Shown here: positions 6,777-12,945 of the stretch, piece after piece
How the letters are laid out: every line of letters begins with the position of its first letter
Numbering within the stretch: the stretch's first letter is position 1
Assembly (NCBI GenBank): GCA_947589525.1
Contig: CANQAW010000030.1
Span: 1-12,945 of the forward strand
DNA: 12,945 bases
Direction of reading: 5' to 3'
Origin: Candidatus Gastranaerophilales bacterium
GTDB lineage: Bacteria; Cyanobacteriota; Vampirovibrionia; Gastranaerophilales; Gastranaerophilaceae
The notes under the pieces: model-generated
What the model saw: only the letters and a program-made list of their open reading frames with translations
Told to the model about the DNA's origin: nothing
Database searches by the model: none
Translations under genes and position numbers: made by a program

Positions 6777-7020
6777 CGATTGTCAAGTGAGCATAGCCAG
6801 ACTTGGCTTAGCGAATGCAGACAATCGCACAGCTGTGCGAAGGGCGTACGGGAAGGCGATGAGCCTTGCCGATAGCCCGTAGACCTTAGATAACCGCCGT
6901 TGCGACTGGAGCGGAAGCGAAAGAAGCGAAGCAATCTTTGATTGCACAGGCGGAAAGCATAAGCCGGTGCGATAAGGCAAAGCGAGATTTGCCGAAATAC
7001 CCACAGGAGCAAGCGTACCC
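6776..7020. repeat. G+C-rich, multi-hairpin non-coding element (possible interspersed repeat or structured RNA)
   Basis: This stretch of about 245 bases is roughly 56% G+C (hand count over 6841-6960) in an otherwise AT-rich window. It is built of nested inverted repeats. GCGATTGTC (6776-6784) pairs with GACAATCGC (6820-6828), enclosing AGCCA/TGGCT. TCGCACAGCTGTGCGA (6825-6840) is a perfect 16-base palindrome. TACGGG (6847-6852) pairs with CCCGTA (6876-6881), enclosing AAGGC/GCCTT (6853-6867). CCGCC (6894-6898) pairs with GGCGG (6949-6953), enclosing GCAATC/GATTGC (6931-6945). GGCAAA (6976-6981) pairs with TTTGCC (6988-6993). The open frames across it look like chance. It starts at the last base of the hsp20 stop codon. 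A multicopy palindromic repeat or a structured RNA are both possible; I recognise no known RNA family. Confidence 0.6.
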
Positions 7021-7033
7021 CAAACAAACTCTA

Positions 7034-7065
7034 AAAATATCTCGGTTTTAAAACCGAGATATTTT
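7034..7065. terminator. 32-base perfect palindrome: bidirectional terminator or operator
   Basis: A perfect 32-base inverted repeat centred between 7049 and 7050, with ATATCTCGG as the left arm core, CCGAGATAT as the right, and TTTTAAAA in the middle. It begins with AAAA and ends with TTTT, the form of a Rho-independent terminator working in both directions between hsp20 and the next gene. It also covers the place where the -35 region of the next gene should be, so it may act as an operator. Confidence 0.6.
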
Positions 7066-7066
7066 A

Positions 7067-7075
7067 TGCTATAAT
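7067..7075 (+). promoter_or_regulatory. Extended -10 promoter directly before the ORF6N gene
   Basis: TGCTATAAT (7067-7075) is a perfect extended -10 element. It ends only seven bases before the ATG at 7083, so transcription should begin at or next to the start codon. No ribosome site fits in this space, which suggests a leaderless message. Confidence 0.55.
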
Positions 7076-7082
7076 CACACCT

Positions 7083-7625
7083 ATGAACGAACTTACGGAA
7101 ATTAAGAATTTAATTTATACAATCAGAGGTCAAAAAGTAATGCTTGATTCTGACCTTGCAATGTTATACGGGGTTGAAACATTTAATTTAAATAAAGCAG
7201 TTAAAAGAAACGCACAGAGATTTCCTTTGGATTTTATGTTTCAACTCACTAAAGAAGAATATCAAAACTTGATATTCCAAAATGGAATATCAAACAAAAA
7301 ACACGGCGGAAGAAGATTTATGCCTTATGTTTTTACAGAACAGGGAATCGCAATGTTATCAAGTGTTTTAAAGTCAGAACAGGCAATTGCAATCAACATT
7401 CAAATAATGAGAACTTTTGTTCAAATCAAACAATTTGCACTTGAAAATAAAGAACTTACAAGACGTTTATCAGAACTTGAACAATATTTTATCGAACATT
7501 GCAAAGAAAATAAACACGATAGCGAAGAAACAAAACAACAATTTAACAAAATCAACGAAGCTATTAATTTACTTATGGATAGAACAAAACCTTCCAAAAT
7601 CAGGTTTTGCACAAAAGAAAAATAA
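7083..7625 (+). CDS. ORF6N-domain protein
   Basis: 180 residues. The ORF6N domain (about 8-95) is clear: YTIRGQKVMLDSDLAMLYGV (12-31), then NLNKAVKRNAQRFP and DFMFQLTKEEY, and HGGRRFMPYVFTEQGIAMLS (74-93). The family is common in phages and mobile elements and is thought to bind DNA, often alongside KilA-N or antirepressor domains. Residues 118-165 form a predicted coiled coil, so a dimer is likely. The ATG gives the normal family start. No phage genes are adjacent. The coding region contains a near-perfect 25-base hairpin at 7269-7293. The target and cellular role are unknown. Confidence 0.88.
   Translation: MNELTEIKNLIYTIRGQKVMLDSDLAMLYGVETFNLNKAVKRNAQRFPLDFMFQLTKEEYQNLIFQNGISNKKHGGRRFMPYVFTEQGIAMLSSVLKSEQAIAINIQIMRTFVQIKQFALENKELTRRLSELEQYFIEHCKENKHDSEETKQQFNKINEAINLLMDRTKPSKIRFCTKEK
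7269..7293. repeat. Hairpin inside the ORF6N coding region
   Basis: Eleven-base arms TTGATATTCCA (7269-7279) and TGGAATATCAA (7283-7293) flank a three-base AAA loop. It encodes residues 63-71 (LIFQNGISN), in the segment just before the GGRR motif. The frame continues intact through it. Confidence 0.6.
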
Positions 7626-7627
7626 CT

Positions 7628-7951
7628 TCATTTTGCTTTATTTATGATTAATTTATTTGTATCGATTTCAAGATTTAAAAAATCTTTTTCGGGGTTAATA
7701 TTCAACAATTCCAGTATTAATTTTGAAAAATTTAACCCGTAACCCGAATTTCTTTTGGTTAATTTTTTAATTATGCAATTATTATCCTTGTTTTTAGATT
7801 TTTCCTGTATTATTTTTTGAACAATCAAAGCATTATTTTGGATTTTTATAGATACTGTATATTCCTTATCGTTAATACCAAGCAATTGTAAAAGTTCTTT
7901 GTTAATATATAATTGCCAAGTATTACCGCAAGTTGTTAATTTCTTTTTCAA
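7628..7951 (-). CDS. Two-repeat AbrB/SpoVT-like DNA-binding protein
   Basis: 107 residues, starting at a TTG (7951-7949) with AGGG eight bases upstream; the nearest ATG upstream runs straight into a stop. The protein is a tandem of two AbrB-like units, residues 3-46 and 62-105, joined by a short charged linker. Aligned without gaps they share 16 of 44 residues, including KKLT at the start, the LLxIN turn and the closing LI-x-x-K. AbrB/MazE domains normally form a swapped-hairpin DNA-binding dimer from two chains, so this may be a one-chain pseudodimer; that is inference. It converges with the ORF6N gene, with two bases between the stops. No MazF or other toxin lies beside it, so a transcription regulator is more likely than an antitoxin. 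An AT-rich dyad upstream could be its own operator. Confidence 0.65.
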   Translation of the reverse strand: MKKKLTTCGNTWQLYINKELLQLLGINDKEYTVSIKIQNNALIVQKIIQEKSKNKDNNCIIKKLTKRNSGYGLNFSKLILELLNINPEKDFLNLEIDTNKLIINKAK

Positions 7952-7972
7952 AAGATTACCCTACATTATCTG

Positions 7973-8018
7973 ATATATACATAATATATTGACAATAAAA
8001 GCGTTAATATTGTACTAT
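7973..8018 (+). promoter_or_regulatory. Promoter of the thermonuclease-like gene, with an overlapping AT-rich dyad
   Basis: A perfect TTGACA (7989-7994) and TACTAT (8013-8018) are 18 bases apart, giving a start near 8025, about three bases before the ATG at 8028. An ATATAT dyad (7973-7978 and 7984-7989) touches the -35 box and lies between this gene and the divergent AbrB-like gene, so it could be an operator controlling both. Confidence 0.5.
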
Positions 8019-8027
8019 TTATGCATT

Positions 8028-8531
8028 ATGTATGTAAAAAATAAGAAAAAACTTTTATTAATTTTAGCAGTATTATTTATATTTATTACTGCAACATTTG
8101 CTAACATGCTTATGGATATTTTTTTTGTTGAAAAATTTAAAACAAACGATATCAATTCAAAATATAATGTTGAACTCGCTCGTGTAATTAAAGTTATAGA
8201 CGGCGACACGGTTAAATTAGACACGGGCGGAGAAAATTTTAACGCAAGACTTAAAGGAATTGATTGTCCCGAAACTTCTGTTATCAATAGGACATACAAA
8301 CAAGCCTATGAAAGCAATATATCAACCCAAGAAACAATTCAAAAAGGTAAAATCGCCACAAAAGAACTTAAAAAAATAATTGCGCAAAACAATAACAAAG
8401 TGTATTTTAAAACTTTAGGAATTGATAAATATTCAAGATTGTTGGTTAATTTATACGATAATAATCTGGAAAGCATCAACGAAAAACTTGTTAAATCGGG
8501 TTTATGCACAAATTATAATTATAAAAAATAA
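8028..8531 (+). CDS. Membrane-anchored thermonuclease-like protein (SNase domain)
   Basis: 167 residues from the ATG at 8028. An in-frame TTG at 7989 falls inside the -35 box, so I reject the longer form. Residues 9-29 are hydrophobic after a lysine-rich start, forming a signal anchor or uncleaved signal. The SNase domain spans about 47-160. Catalytic positions match staphylococcal nuclease: VIDGDTVKL (56-64) for calcium binding, R74 and E82 in ARLKGIDCPE, and R137 in GIDKYSRLL. It should cleave DNA and RNA outside the membrane or in the periplasm; uptake of nutrients or DNA processing are possible uses. No ribosome site precedes the ATG, consistent with a leaderless message. It converges with fliI with a gap of 17 bases. 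Confidence 0.85.
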   Translation: MYVKNKKKLLLILAVLFIFITATFANMLMDIFFVEKFKTNDINSKYNVELARVIKVIDGDTVKLDTGGENFNARLKGIDCPETSVINRTYKQAYESNISTQETIQKGKIATKELKKIIAQNNNKVYFKTLGIDKYSRLLVNLYDNNLESINEKLVKSGLCTNYNYKK

Positions 8532-8548
8532 ACTTTTTTCCTTTATTT

Positions 8549-9850
8549 TTACATTTCGGATATTTCAATCATGCGATTGACAATTTCTTCAAATTCATAT
8601 TTTTCATTAGTTCCCTGAGTTAAAAAATCATTTATAACATCAATTAAATCAATCGCTTTATCGACATTTTTATCCGTTCCTTTTGCATAAGCTCCGATAT
8701 TAATTAAATCTTCGTTTCTTTTGTAATTTGCAAGCAAATTCCTTATAACACCTGCGGCGTGTTTTTGTTCATCCGTTACAACATTTGTCATTACACGAGA
8801 AATGCTTGCCAAAACATCAATTGCGGGATAATGATTTTTATGAGCCAAATCACGGGACAACACAATGTGCCCGTCTAAAATACTTCTTGAAGTATCCGCT
8901 ACGGGTTCGTTCATATCGTCGCCTTCGACCAAAACTGTATAAAGACCTGTGATTGTGCCGAATTTATTAGCTCCCGCACGCTCTAAAAATTTTGGTAAAA
9001 GCGCAAAAACAGAACTTGTATACCCTCTTGTAGCCGGAGCTTCCCCGATTGCAAGCCCGACTTCTCTCTGAGCCATAGCTATTCGGGTAACGCTATCCAG
9101 CATAAATAAAACATCTTTGCCCTTATCTCTAAAATATTCGGCTATTGCGCAAGCTATAAAAGAAGCTTTAATCTTAACAAGTGCGGGTTGTTCGGAAGTT
9201 GCACAAACAACAATGGAGCGCTTCATTCCCTCGTCACCCAGCGTTTGCTCGATAAATTCGCGCACTTCTCTTCCTCTTTCTCCGATAAGAGCTATAACAT
9301 TAATATCGGCAGAGGTATTTTTAGCTATCATTGCTAAAGTTGTTGATTTTCCGACACCCGAACCTGCAAAAATTCCTACCCTTTGTCCTTTTCCGATTGT
9401 AATAAGCCCGTCTATCGCTTTGACTCCGAGGGAAAGAGGCTCAGAAATCGGCTTTCTTTCAAGCGGATTAATTATTTTAGCATTTGCGGGATAATAAGCA
9501 TCGGGAATTATATCTCCTTTATTGTCAATAGGATTTCCAAGTCCGTCTAAAACACGTCCGAGCATGGTATCGGATACTTTAACTTTCATTTGAGAGCCTG
9601 TATTTCTAACTTTTGCACCCGATTTTAAACCTTCAATTGAACCCAGAGGCATTAAAAGAACCCTGTCTTTTTTAAACCCCACCACCTCGGACATAATAAC
9701 TTTTTCTTTTTCTTCTATATAGCATAAATCTCCGATAGAACTCTCAGGACCGTCAGCAACAAGGGTCAAGCCTATAATTTCGGTTATTTTTCCGATTTTA
9801 GAAATAGGTTTGGAATTATCTATAACTTTATTGAGCTGAGTCAGTTTCAT
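8549..9850 (-). CDS. fliI: Flagellar export ATPase FliI
   Basis: 433 residues, normal length. FliI is the hexameric ATPase at the base of the flagellar export apparatus that prepares substrates and chaperones for export. Motifs in order: Walker A GSGVGKST (163-170), the GERGREVREF segment with catalytic glutamate (190-199), Walker B VLFMLDS (247-253), and the SVTRIAMAQREVGLAIGEAP block that marks type III ATPases rather than F1 beta subunits. The SRDLAHKNHYPAID stretch (332-345) is also typical. The start overlaps the end of fliH by 23 bases and lacks a clear ribosome site, so translation is probably coupled. It is the last gene of its operon here; fliJ, the usual next gene, is not present. 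It is the only export ATPase gene in the window. Confidence 0.96.
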   Translation of the reverse strand: MKLTQLNKVIDNSKPISKIGKITEIIGLTLVADGPESSIGDLCYIEEKEKVIMSEVVGFKKDRVLLMPLGSIEGLKSGAKVRNTGSQMKVKVSDTMLGRVLDGLGNPIDNKGDIIPDAYYPANAKIINPLERKPISEPLSLGVKAIDGLITIGKGQRVGIFAGSGVGKSTTLAMIAKNTSADINVIALIGERGREVREFIEQTLGDEGMKRSIVVCATSEQPALVKIKASFIACAIAEYFRDKGKDVLFMLDSVTRIAMAQREVGLAIGEAPATRGYTSSVFALLPKFLERAGANKFGTITGLYTVLVEGDDMNEPVADTSRSILDGHIVLSRDLAHKNHYPAIDVLASISRVMTNVVTDEQKHAAGVIRNLLANYKRNEDLINIGAYAKGTDKNVDKAIDLIDVINDFLTQGTNEKYEFEEIVNRMIEISEM

Positions 9851-10745
9851 CTTTTGGTGCTTCTTGTTTTATATAATCATCCAATTCAAATTGTGCATTT
9901 TTAGTTTGTTCATAAATATCCCTTATTATAATATCAATTTGAGATTTTATTGAAGAATCAAACCTTTCTTTTAAATTTTCAACAATTATGGTGTCATCGC
10001 TATAAGACGGATTATAAATGATGTTAAAACCTTTGTATTGTTTAAAATCGGAAAAATTAAATTCTATATCGCCTTCTAAAGATTTGTTTTGCAGTTCAAA
10101 AAGCATTTTTGCATATTTTTCGCTTACTATTATTGTAATATCTTCTTTTTTTTCAAGTTTGGAAACGGTATTTTGAATTATTTTATCTAAAACATCAGCA
10201 TTAATTTCTTTGTATAATATTTTTCCGGAAATATTTTCAATTATATCCAAAATGTCTTTAGAAGCGGATTTTAGTATTTTTTCTTTTATTTCTAAATTTA
10301 TTGAACAAAATTTGGAAAAATCTTCAATCTTTTCTTCAAGTTCTTCCTGCGCCTTTTGAACTCCGTCTTTGTGCCCTTCGGCATAACCGTCGCGTGTTGC
10401 TTGGATTTTAATTTGTTCAAGCTCGTTTTGAGAATTTAAAAGCAAATCGCTTGCTTCCTTTTTGGAAGCTTGTTCGATTTCCTGCGCTTTATTTTGCGCA
10501 TCTTTTATTACTTCATCCGCCTTAAGCTGAGCTTCTTGTATAATCTTTTGGGCTTGTTTTTGCGCATTAATTATTATTTGCTGTCTTTGCAATTCTTCTT
10601 TATCTTGTTCGGCTTCACCTTTTTCCTCGGTTAATTCAGGCTCTGTATACGCAACAGGCTTATTTTTTGCAAAATCATTAATATTAAGATTAACCAAAAA
10701 ATCATCGTTGTTAAAATTTATTTTGTCGGACTTTATTTTATTCAA
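9828..10745 (-). CDS. fliH: Flagellar assembly protein FliH (copy in the fliF-fliG-fliI operon)
   Basis: 305 residues. FliH holds FliI in check and ties it to the C-ring and export gate. The N-terminal 50 residues are polar. A long charged coiled coil rich in alanine, glutamine and lysine covers about 50-150 and includes the family motif GYAEGHKDG (120-128). The C-terminal domain (about 150-290), which binds FliI, has ILDIIENISGKILYKE and the ITIIVSEKYA strand. The start is a TTG at 10745-10743, overlapping the end of fliG by eight bases, with a GAGGA ribosome site eight bases before it; the nearby ATG runs into a stop. Its sequence differs greatly from the FliH-like protein at 520-1329. Confidence 0.88.
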   Translation of the reverse strand: MNKIKSDKINFNNDDFLVNLNINDFAKNKPVAYTEPELTEEKGEAEQDKEELQRQQIIINAQKQAQKIIQEAQLKADEVIKDAQNKAQEIEQASKKEASDLLLNSQNELEQIKIQATRDGYAEGHKDGVQKAQEELEEKIEDFSKFCSINLEIKEKILKSASKDILDIIENISGKILYKEINADVLDKIIQNTVSKLEKKEDITIIVSEKYAKMLFELQNKSLEGDIEFNFSDFKQYKGFNIIYNPSYSDDTIIVENLKERFDSSIKSQIDIIIRDIYEQTKNAQFELDDYIKQEAPKDETDSAQ

Positions 10746-11760
10746 TTAATTCATCCTCTTGTTCATTACGATAAATCGTAACTTCTCCGACAGCTTCAAG
10801 CGCTTTTATCATTCCGACTACTTTAGATTGTGCTTTTTGAACTTCTTTTGTTCTGACAGGACCCATATATTCCATATCTTCAAGCAAAATTGCCTGTGCA
10901 CGCTCGGACATATTTTTAAGAATTTTTTGTTTAACTTCTTCCTTAGCGCCTTTAAGAGAAGTTGCAAGTTCTTTAGAGTTGACTTCTCTCAAAACTCTTT
11001 GAATTGAAGAATCGTCTAATTGAACAATATCTTCAAATACAAACATAAGGCTTCTGACATCTTCCGCAAGCTCCGGTTTTTCCACTTCCATTGTGTCTAT
11101 AACATTTTTTTCGGTTGAACGGTCGGTTGAGTTTAAGATGTCCGCAAGAGCTTTTGTTCCGCCCGCTTTTGAAAAATCGGAAGCAACAATATTTGAAAAT
11201 CTTGATTCAACTATCTTTTCGACTTCCGAAATAACTTCCGGATTTGTTGTTTCCATTTGTGCAATTTTAAGGGCAACTTTATATTGAACATTCGGAGCAA
11301 GACAATTCAAAACTTTAGCCGATTGTTCGGGTTTTAAATAAGCCAGAATTAAAGCTATCAATTGCGGGTTTTCATTTTGGAACGAAGTTGCAAGCTGAAC
11401 AGGGTCAGCCTCATTGAAAAATTGGAAAGGATTGGAATTTAAAATTGTAACAAGGCGGTTTAAAATATCATTTGCTTCATTTGCTCCGTATGCTTTTTCC
11501 AATAATTCACGGGCATAGTTCATACCGCCCGAGGCAAGCATTGAGGAAGCCTGAAAAACCGTATGAAATTCGTCCACTATTGCTTCGATAATATCTTGAG
11601 GAAGTTTATTCAAACCGGCAATTTCAATTGTAATTTGTTCAAGAGCAGCATCATCTTCAATATTTTTCATAATTTCGGAAGCCGTAGAAGGACCCAGCGT
11701 TATTAAAAGCGCTGCGACTTTTTGTGTCGGTGTCATTTGCTCTAGACGTATATTTGGCAT
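10738..11760 (-). CDS. fliG: Flagellar motor switch protein FliG
   Basis: 340 residues, normal length. FliG is the C-ring protein that binds FliF and receives torque from the stator. The N-terminal domain starts with TPTQKVAALLITLGP. The middle domain has ENPQLIALILAYL (130-142), a variant of EHPQ in which asparagine replaces histidine. A GGTKALADILN stretch and MFVFEDIV (the MFxF hinge) follow. The torque helix keeps the expected charged residues: lysine in LKGA, arginine in MSERA, acidic ED, and arginine in GPVR. This indicates a motor-competent protein. It follows fliF by 16 bases and overlaps fliH. The ribosome site is weak. Confidence 0.96.
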   Translation of the reverse strand: MPNIRLEQMTPTQKVAALLITLGPSTASEIMKNIEDDAALEQITIEIAGLNKLPQDIIEAIVDEFHTVFQASSMLASGGMNYARELLEKAYGANEANDILNRLVTILNSNPFQFFNEADPVQLATSFQNENPQLIALILAYLKPEQSAKVLNCLAPNVQYKVALKIAQMETTNPEVISEVEKIVESRFSNIVASDFSKAGGTKALADILNSTDRSTEKNVIDTMEVEKPELAEDVRSLMFVFEDIVQLDDSSIQRVLREVNSKELATSLKGAKEEVKQKILKNMSERAQAILLEDMEYMGPVRTKEVQKAQSKVVGMIKALEAVGEVTIYRNEQEDELIE

Positions 11761-11776
11761 TTTTTAATTTATCTTT

Positions 11777-12945
11777 CTATTCTTTTATATATGAAGTTAG
11801 AATTCTTGCGGCTTCTTCCGGATTTCCCAATATAGTATTTACTATATCACTTTTCTTCTTATCAAGAACGGATGAATATTGTATATCTTGTTGGAAAAAG
11901 TCATCAGAATTTGTTTTATTTTGCTGTAAAACCAAATACGGATCAAACGTCGGAATTTGAGAATCGGCATCCGCATTTAATTCATCATCTTCTTTTGAAG
12001 CTTGCGGTCTGAATATATTTCCGAAATTACGCAAAGCGACAAGACTGATTATTAAAACCACAATAATGGGAGAAATGTTTTTGAAAATAAATGTTAAAAT
12101 TTCCATAATAAATTCTCTTTGAGCAAGTTTGTCCTCTTTTAACTGTGATTCAGTATCAATTCCCGTAAATTTCAAACTTGTAACGTTCACTACATCGCCT
12201 CTGGATAAGTCCATGCCTGCAGCTGCCACTACAAGATTTTCAATTTCTTCTTTTTCGGCATCCGTTAAAATTTTATTGACCGCAACGGCAACACTCATGT
12301 GAGTTACGGCACCGGGGGCATAAACAACCTGTTTAATTTCTTTGGTAACCGCATAAGTAGTTGCTTGTTTTTCTTTTTCATAGCTTAATTTTTTTACATC
12401 ATCATCCTTTTTATTTTTTTCATTTTCATCAAAATTAACCGTTTTATTAGGTGTTGCATTTAAAGGAGCGTTAGCGACATTATTGTCCTGCGCAAGCTGA
12501 TTTTGAGGAATATTTATCGGTTGATTGTTTTGAGGATTAAACTGCTGAGCAGGATTTTGCAAGGCATTTTGATTTTGTTGGTTGTTATTTTGCGTATTTT
12601 CTTTCAAAAACGGCTGAGGATTTGAATATACTTCTTTTTCTCCCTGTTGAGCTATTACAACTCCTGTTTGGGATTCTTTATTGGGAACATAGCTTTCAAT
12701 GGTTGAGCGTGTTTGATTAAAGTCCATAACGGTTGAAACCTGAACCGAAACATTATCTTTTCCCATTATGGTTTCTAATGTATCTTGAATTTTTTTAGCG
12801 GCTTCTTTTTCAAAATTTGCCCTGTATGTCTGCATATCCGTTGAATTTTTGGAAACATCCTCGGATAATACGTTTCCGAATTGGTCTGTTATAAAAACTC
12901 TTTCATTTGTTAATCTCGGAACACTGTATGCAACAAGATTTTTAA
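11777..12945 (-). CDS. fliF: MS-ring protein FliF, C-terminal 388 residues (cut by window edge)
   Basis: The frame is open to the right edge, so the first part, including the first membrane helix and the ring-building domain, is missing. The visible part begins in the first periplasmic region with RVFITDQFGNVLSED, then the EKEAAKKIQDTLETIMG and VSVQVSTVMDFNQT stretch of the third ring-building motif. A long asparagine- and glutamine-rich loop follows (codons around 12440-12600). The VVYAPGAVTHMSVAVAV block comes next, then a transmembrane helix near NISPIIVVLIISLVALRNF. The cytoplasmic tail ends in DIVNTILGNPEEAARILTSYIKE, the canonical FliG-binding segment. fliG follows directly, as expected. 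It is a different protein from the FliF-like protein at 2300-4012. Confidence 0.95.
   Translation of the reverse strand, partial: KNLVAYSVPRLTNERVFITDQFGNVLSEDVSKNSTDMQTYRANFEKEAAKKIQDTLETIMGKDNVSVQVSTVMDFNQTRSTIESYVPNKESQTGVVIAQQGEKEVYSNPQPFLKENTQNNNQQNQNALQNPAQQFNPQNNQPINIPQNQLAQDNNVANAPLNATPNKTVNFDENEKNKKDDDVKKLSYEKEKQATTYAVTKEIKQVVYAPGAVTHMSVAVAVNKILTDAEKEEIENLVVAAAGMDLSRGDVVNVTSLKFTGIDTESQLKEDKLAQREFIMEILTFIFKNISPIIVVLIISLVALRNFGNIFRPQASKEDDELNADADSQIPTFDPYLVLQQNKTNSDDFFQQDIQYSSVLDKKKSDIVNTILGNPEEAARILTSYIKE

Noticed and set aside
6776..7020. CRISPR array, tRNA or RNase P/tmRNA/6S RNA
   Set aside because: There is no regular repeat-spacer spacing, no cloverleaf with a CCA end, and I could not find the conserved core motifs of those RNAs.
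6734..7027. 97-codon open frame on the minus strand across the G+C-rich element
   Set aside because: It overlaps the end of hsp20, has no ribosome site, and its composition (rich in Arg, Leu, Ser, Cys) follows from the hairpin-rich DNA. A second frame (6783-7004) is open over the same bases, as expected of non-coding G+C-rich sequence.
7417..7647. Second open frame inside the 3' part of the ORF6N gene
   Set aside because: A frame-shifted shadow of lysine- and asparagine-rich coding sequence with no start signals.
7083..7951. ORF6N and AbrB-like genes as a toxin-antitoxin pair
   Set aside because: They are convergent with separate promoters, whereas toxin-antitoxin pairs are normally co-transcribed, and neither resembles a known toxin.
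7989..8027. Longer N-terminus for the nuclease from a TTG at 7989
   Set aside because: That TTG is the first half of a perfect TTGACA -35 box, has no ribosome site, and would place extra residues before a normal lysine-rich signal anchor.
1..12945. Type III injectisome instead of flagellar genes
   Set aside because: FliG with torque residues, FliE and the FliI block are flagellar in type, and no secretin, needle or translocon gene is visible. It remains open only for the second FliF/FliH set.

Overview
The window is AT-rich bacterial DNA dominated by flagellar export and basal-body genes on the minus strand. The low G+C, closely packed flagellar genes and ORF6N and AbrB-like accessory genes would fit a gut-associated Vampirovibrionia (Melainabacteria) or another low-GC flagellated lineage. 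No rRNA or other marker is present, so this taxonomic guess is weak.

Right block (8549-12945, minus strand): a conventional motor/export operon, fliF (5' end cut off by the window edge), fliG, fliH, fliI, with short gaps or overlapping reading frames. Its FliF ends in a FliG-binding-type helix and its FliG keeps the torque-helix charges, so it looks like a working rotary flagellum. No fliJ follows fliI.

Middle block (about 5280-8531): non-flagellar genes on both strands. They are cytidine deaminase, a small cysteine-rich protein, a small heat-shock protein, a G+C-rich element full of hairpins, an ORF6N-domain protein, a two-repeat AbrB-like protein and a membrane-anchored thermonuclease-like protein. 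Two of these genes appear to have leaderless or nearly leaderless promoters.

Left block (1-5082, minus strand): a second flagellar operon: lytic transglycosylase, fliE, a second divergent FliF, an unrecognised helical protein in the place normally held by FliG, a second divergent FliH, and flhA (3' end cut off). The genes are coupled by stop/start overlaps (ATGA and TAATG). A sigma-28-like promoter may precede the transglycosylase and a sigma-70-like promoter precedes the second fliF.

The main point of interest is that one locus encodes two different MS-ring proteins and two different FliH-type proteins, with the second set built around a possible non-canonical FliG substitute. Either this organism builds two type III export machines, or one flagellum uses duplicated and specialised basal parts.
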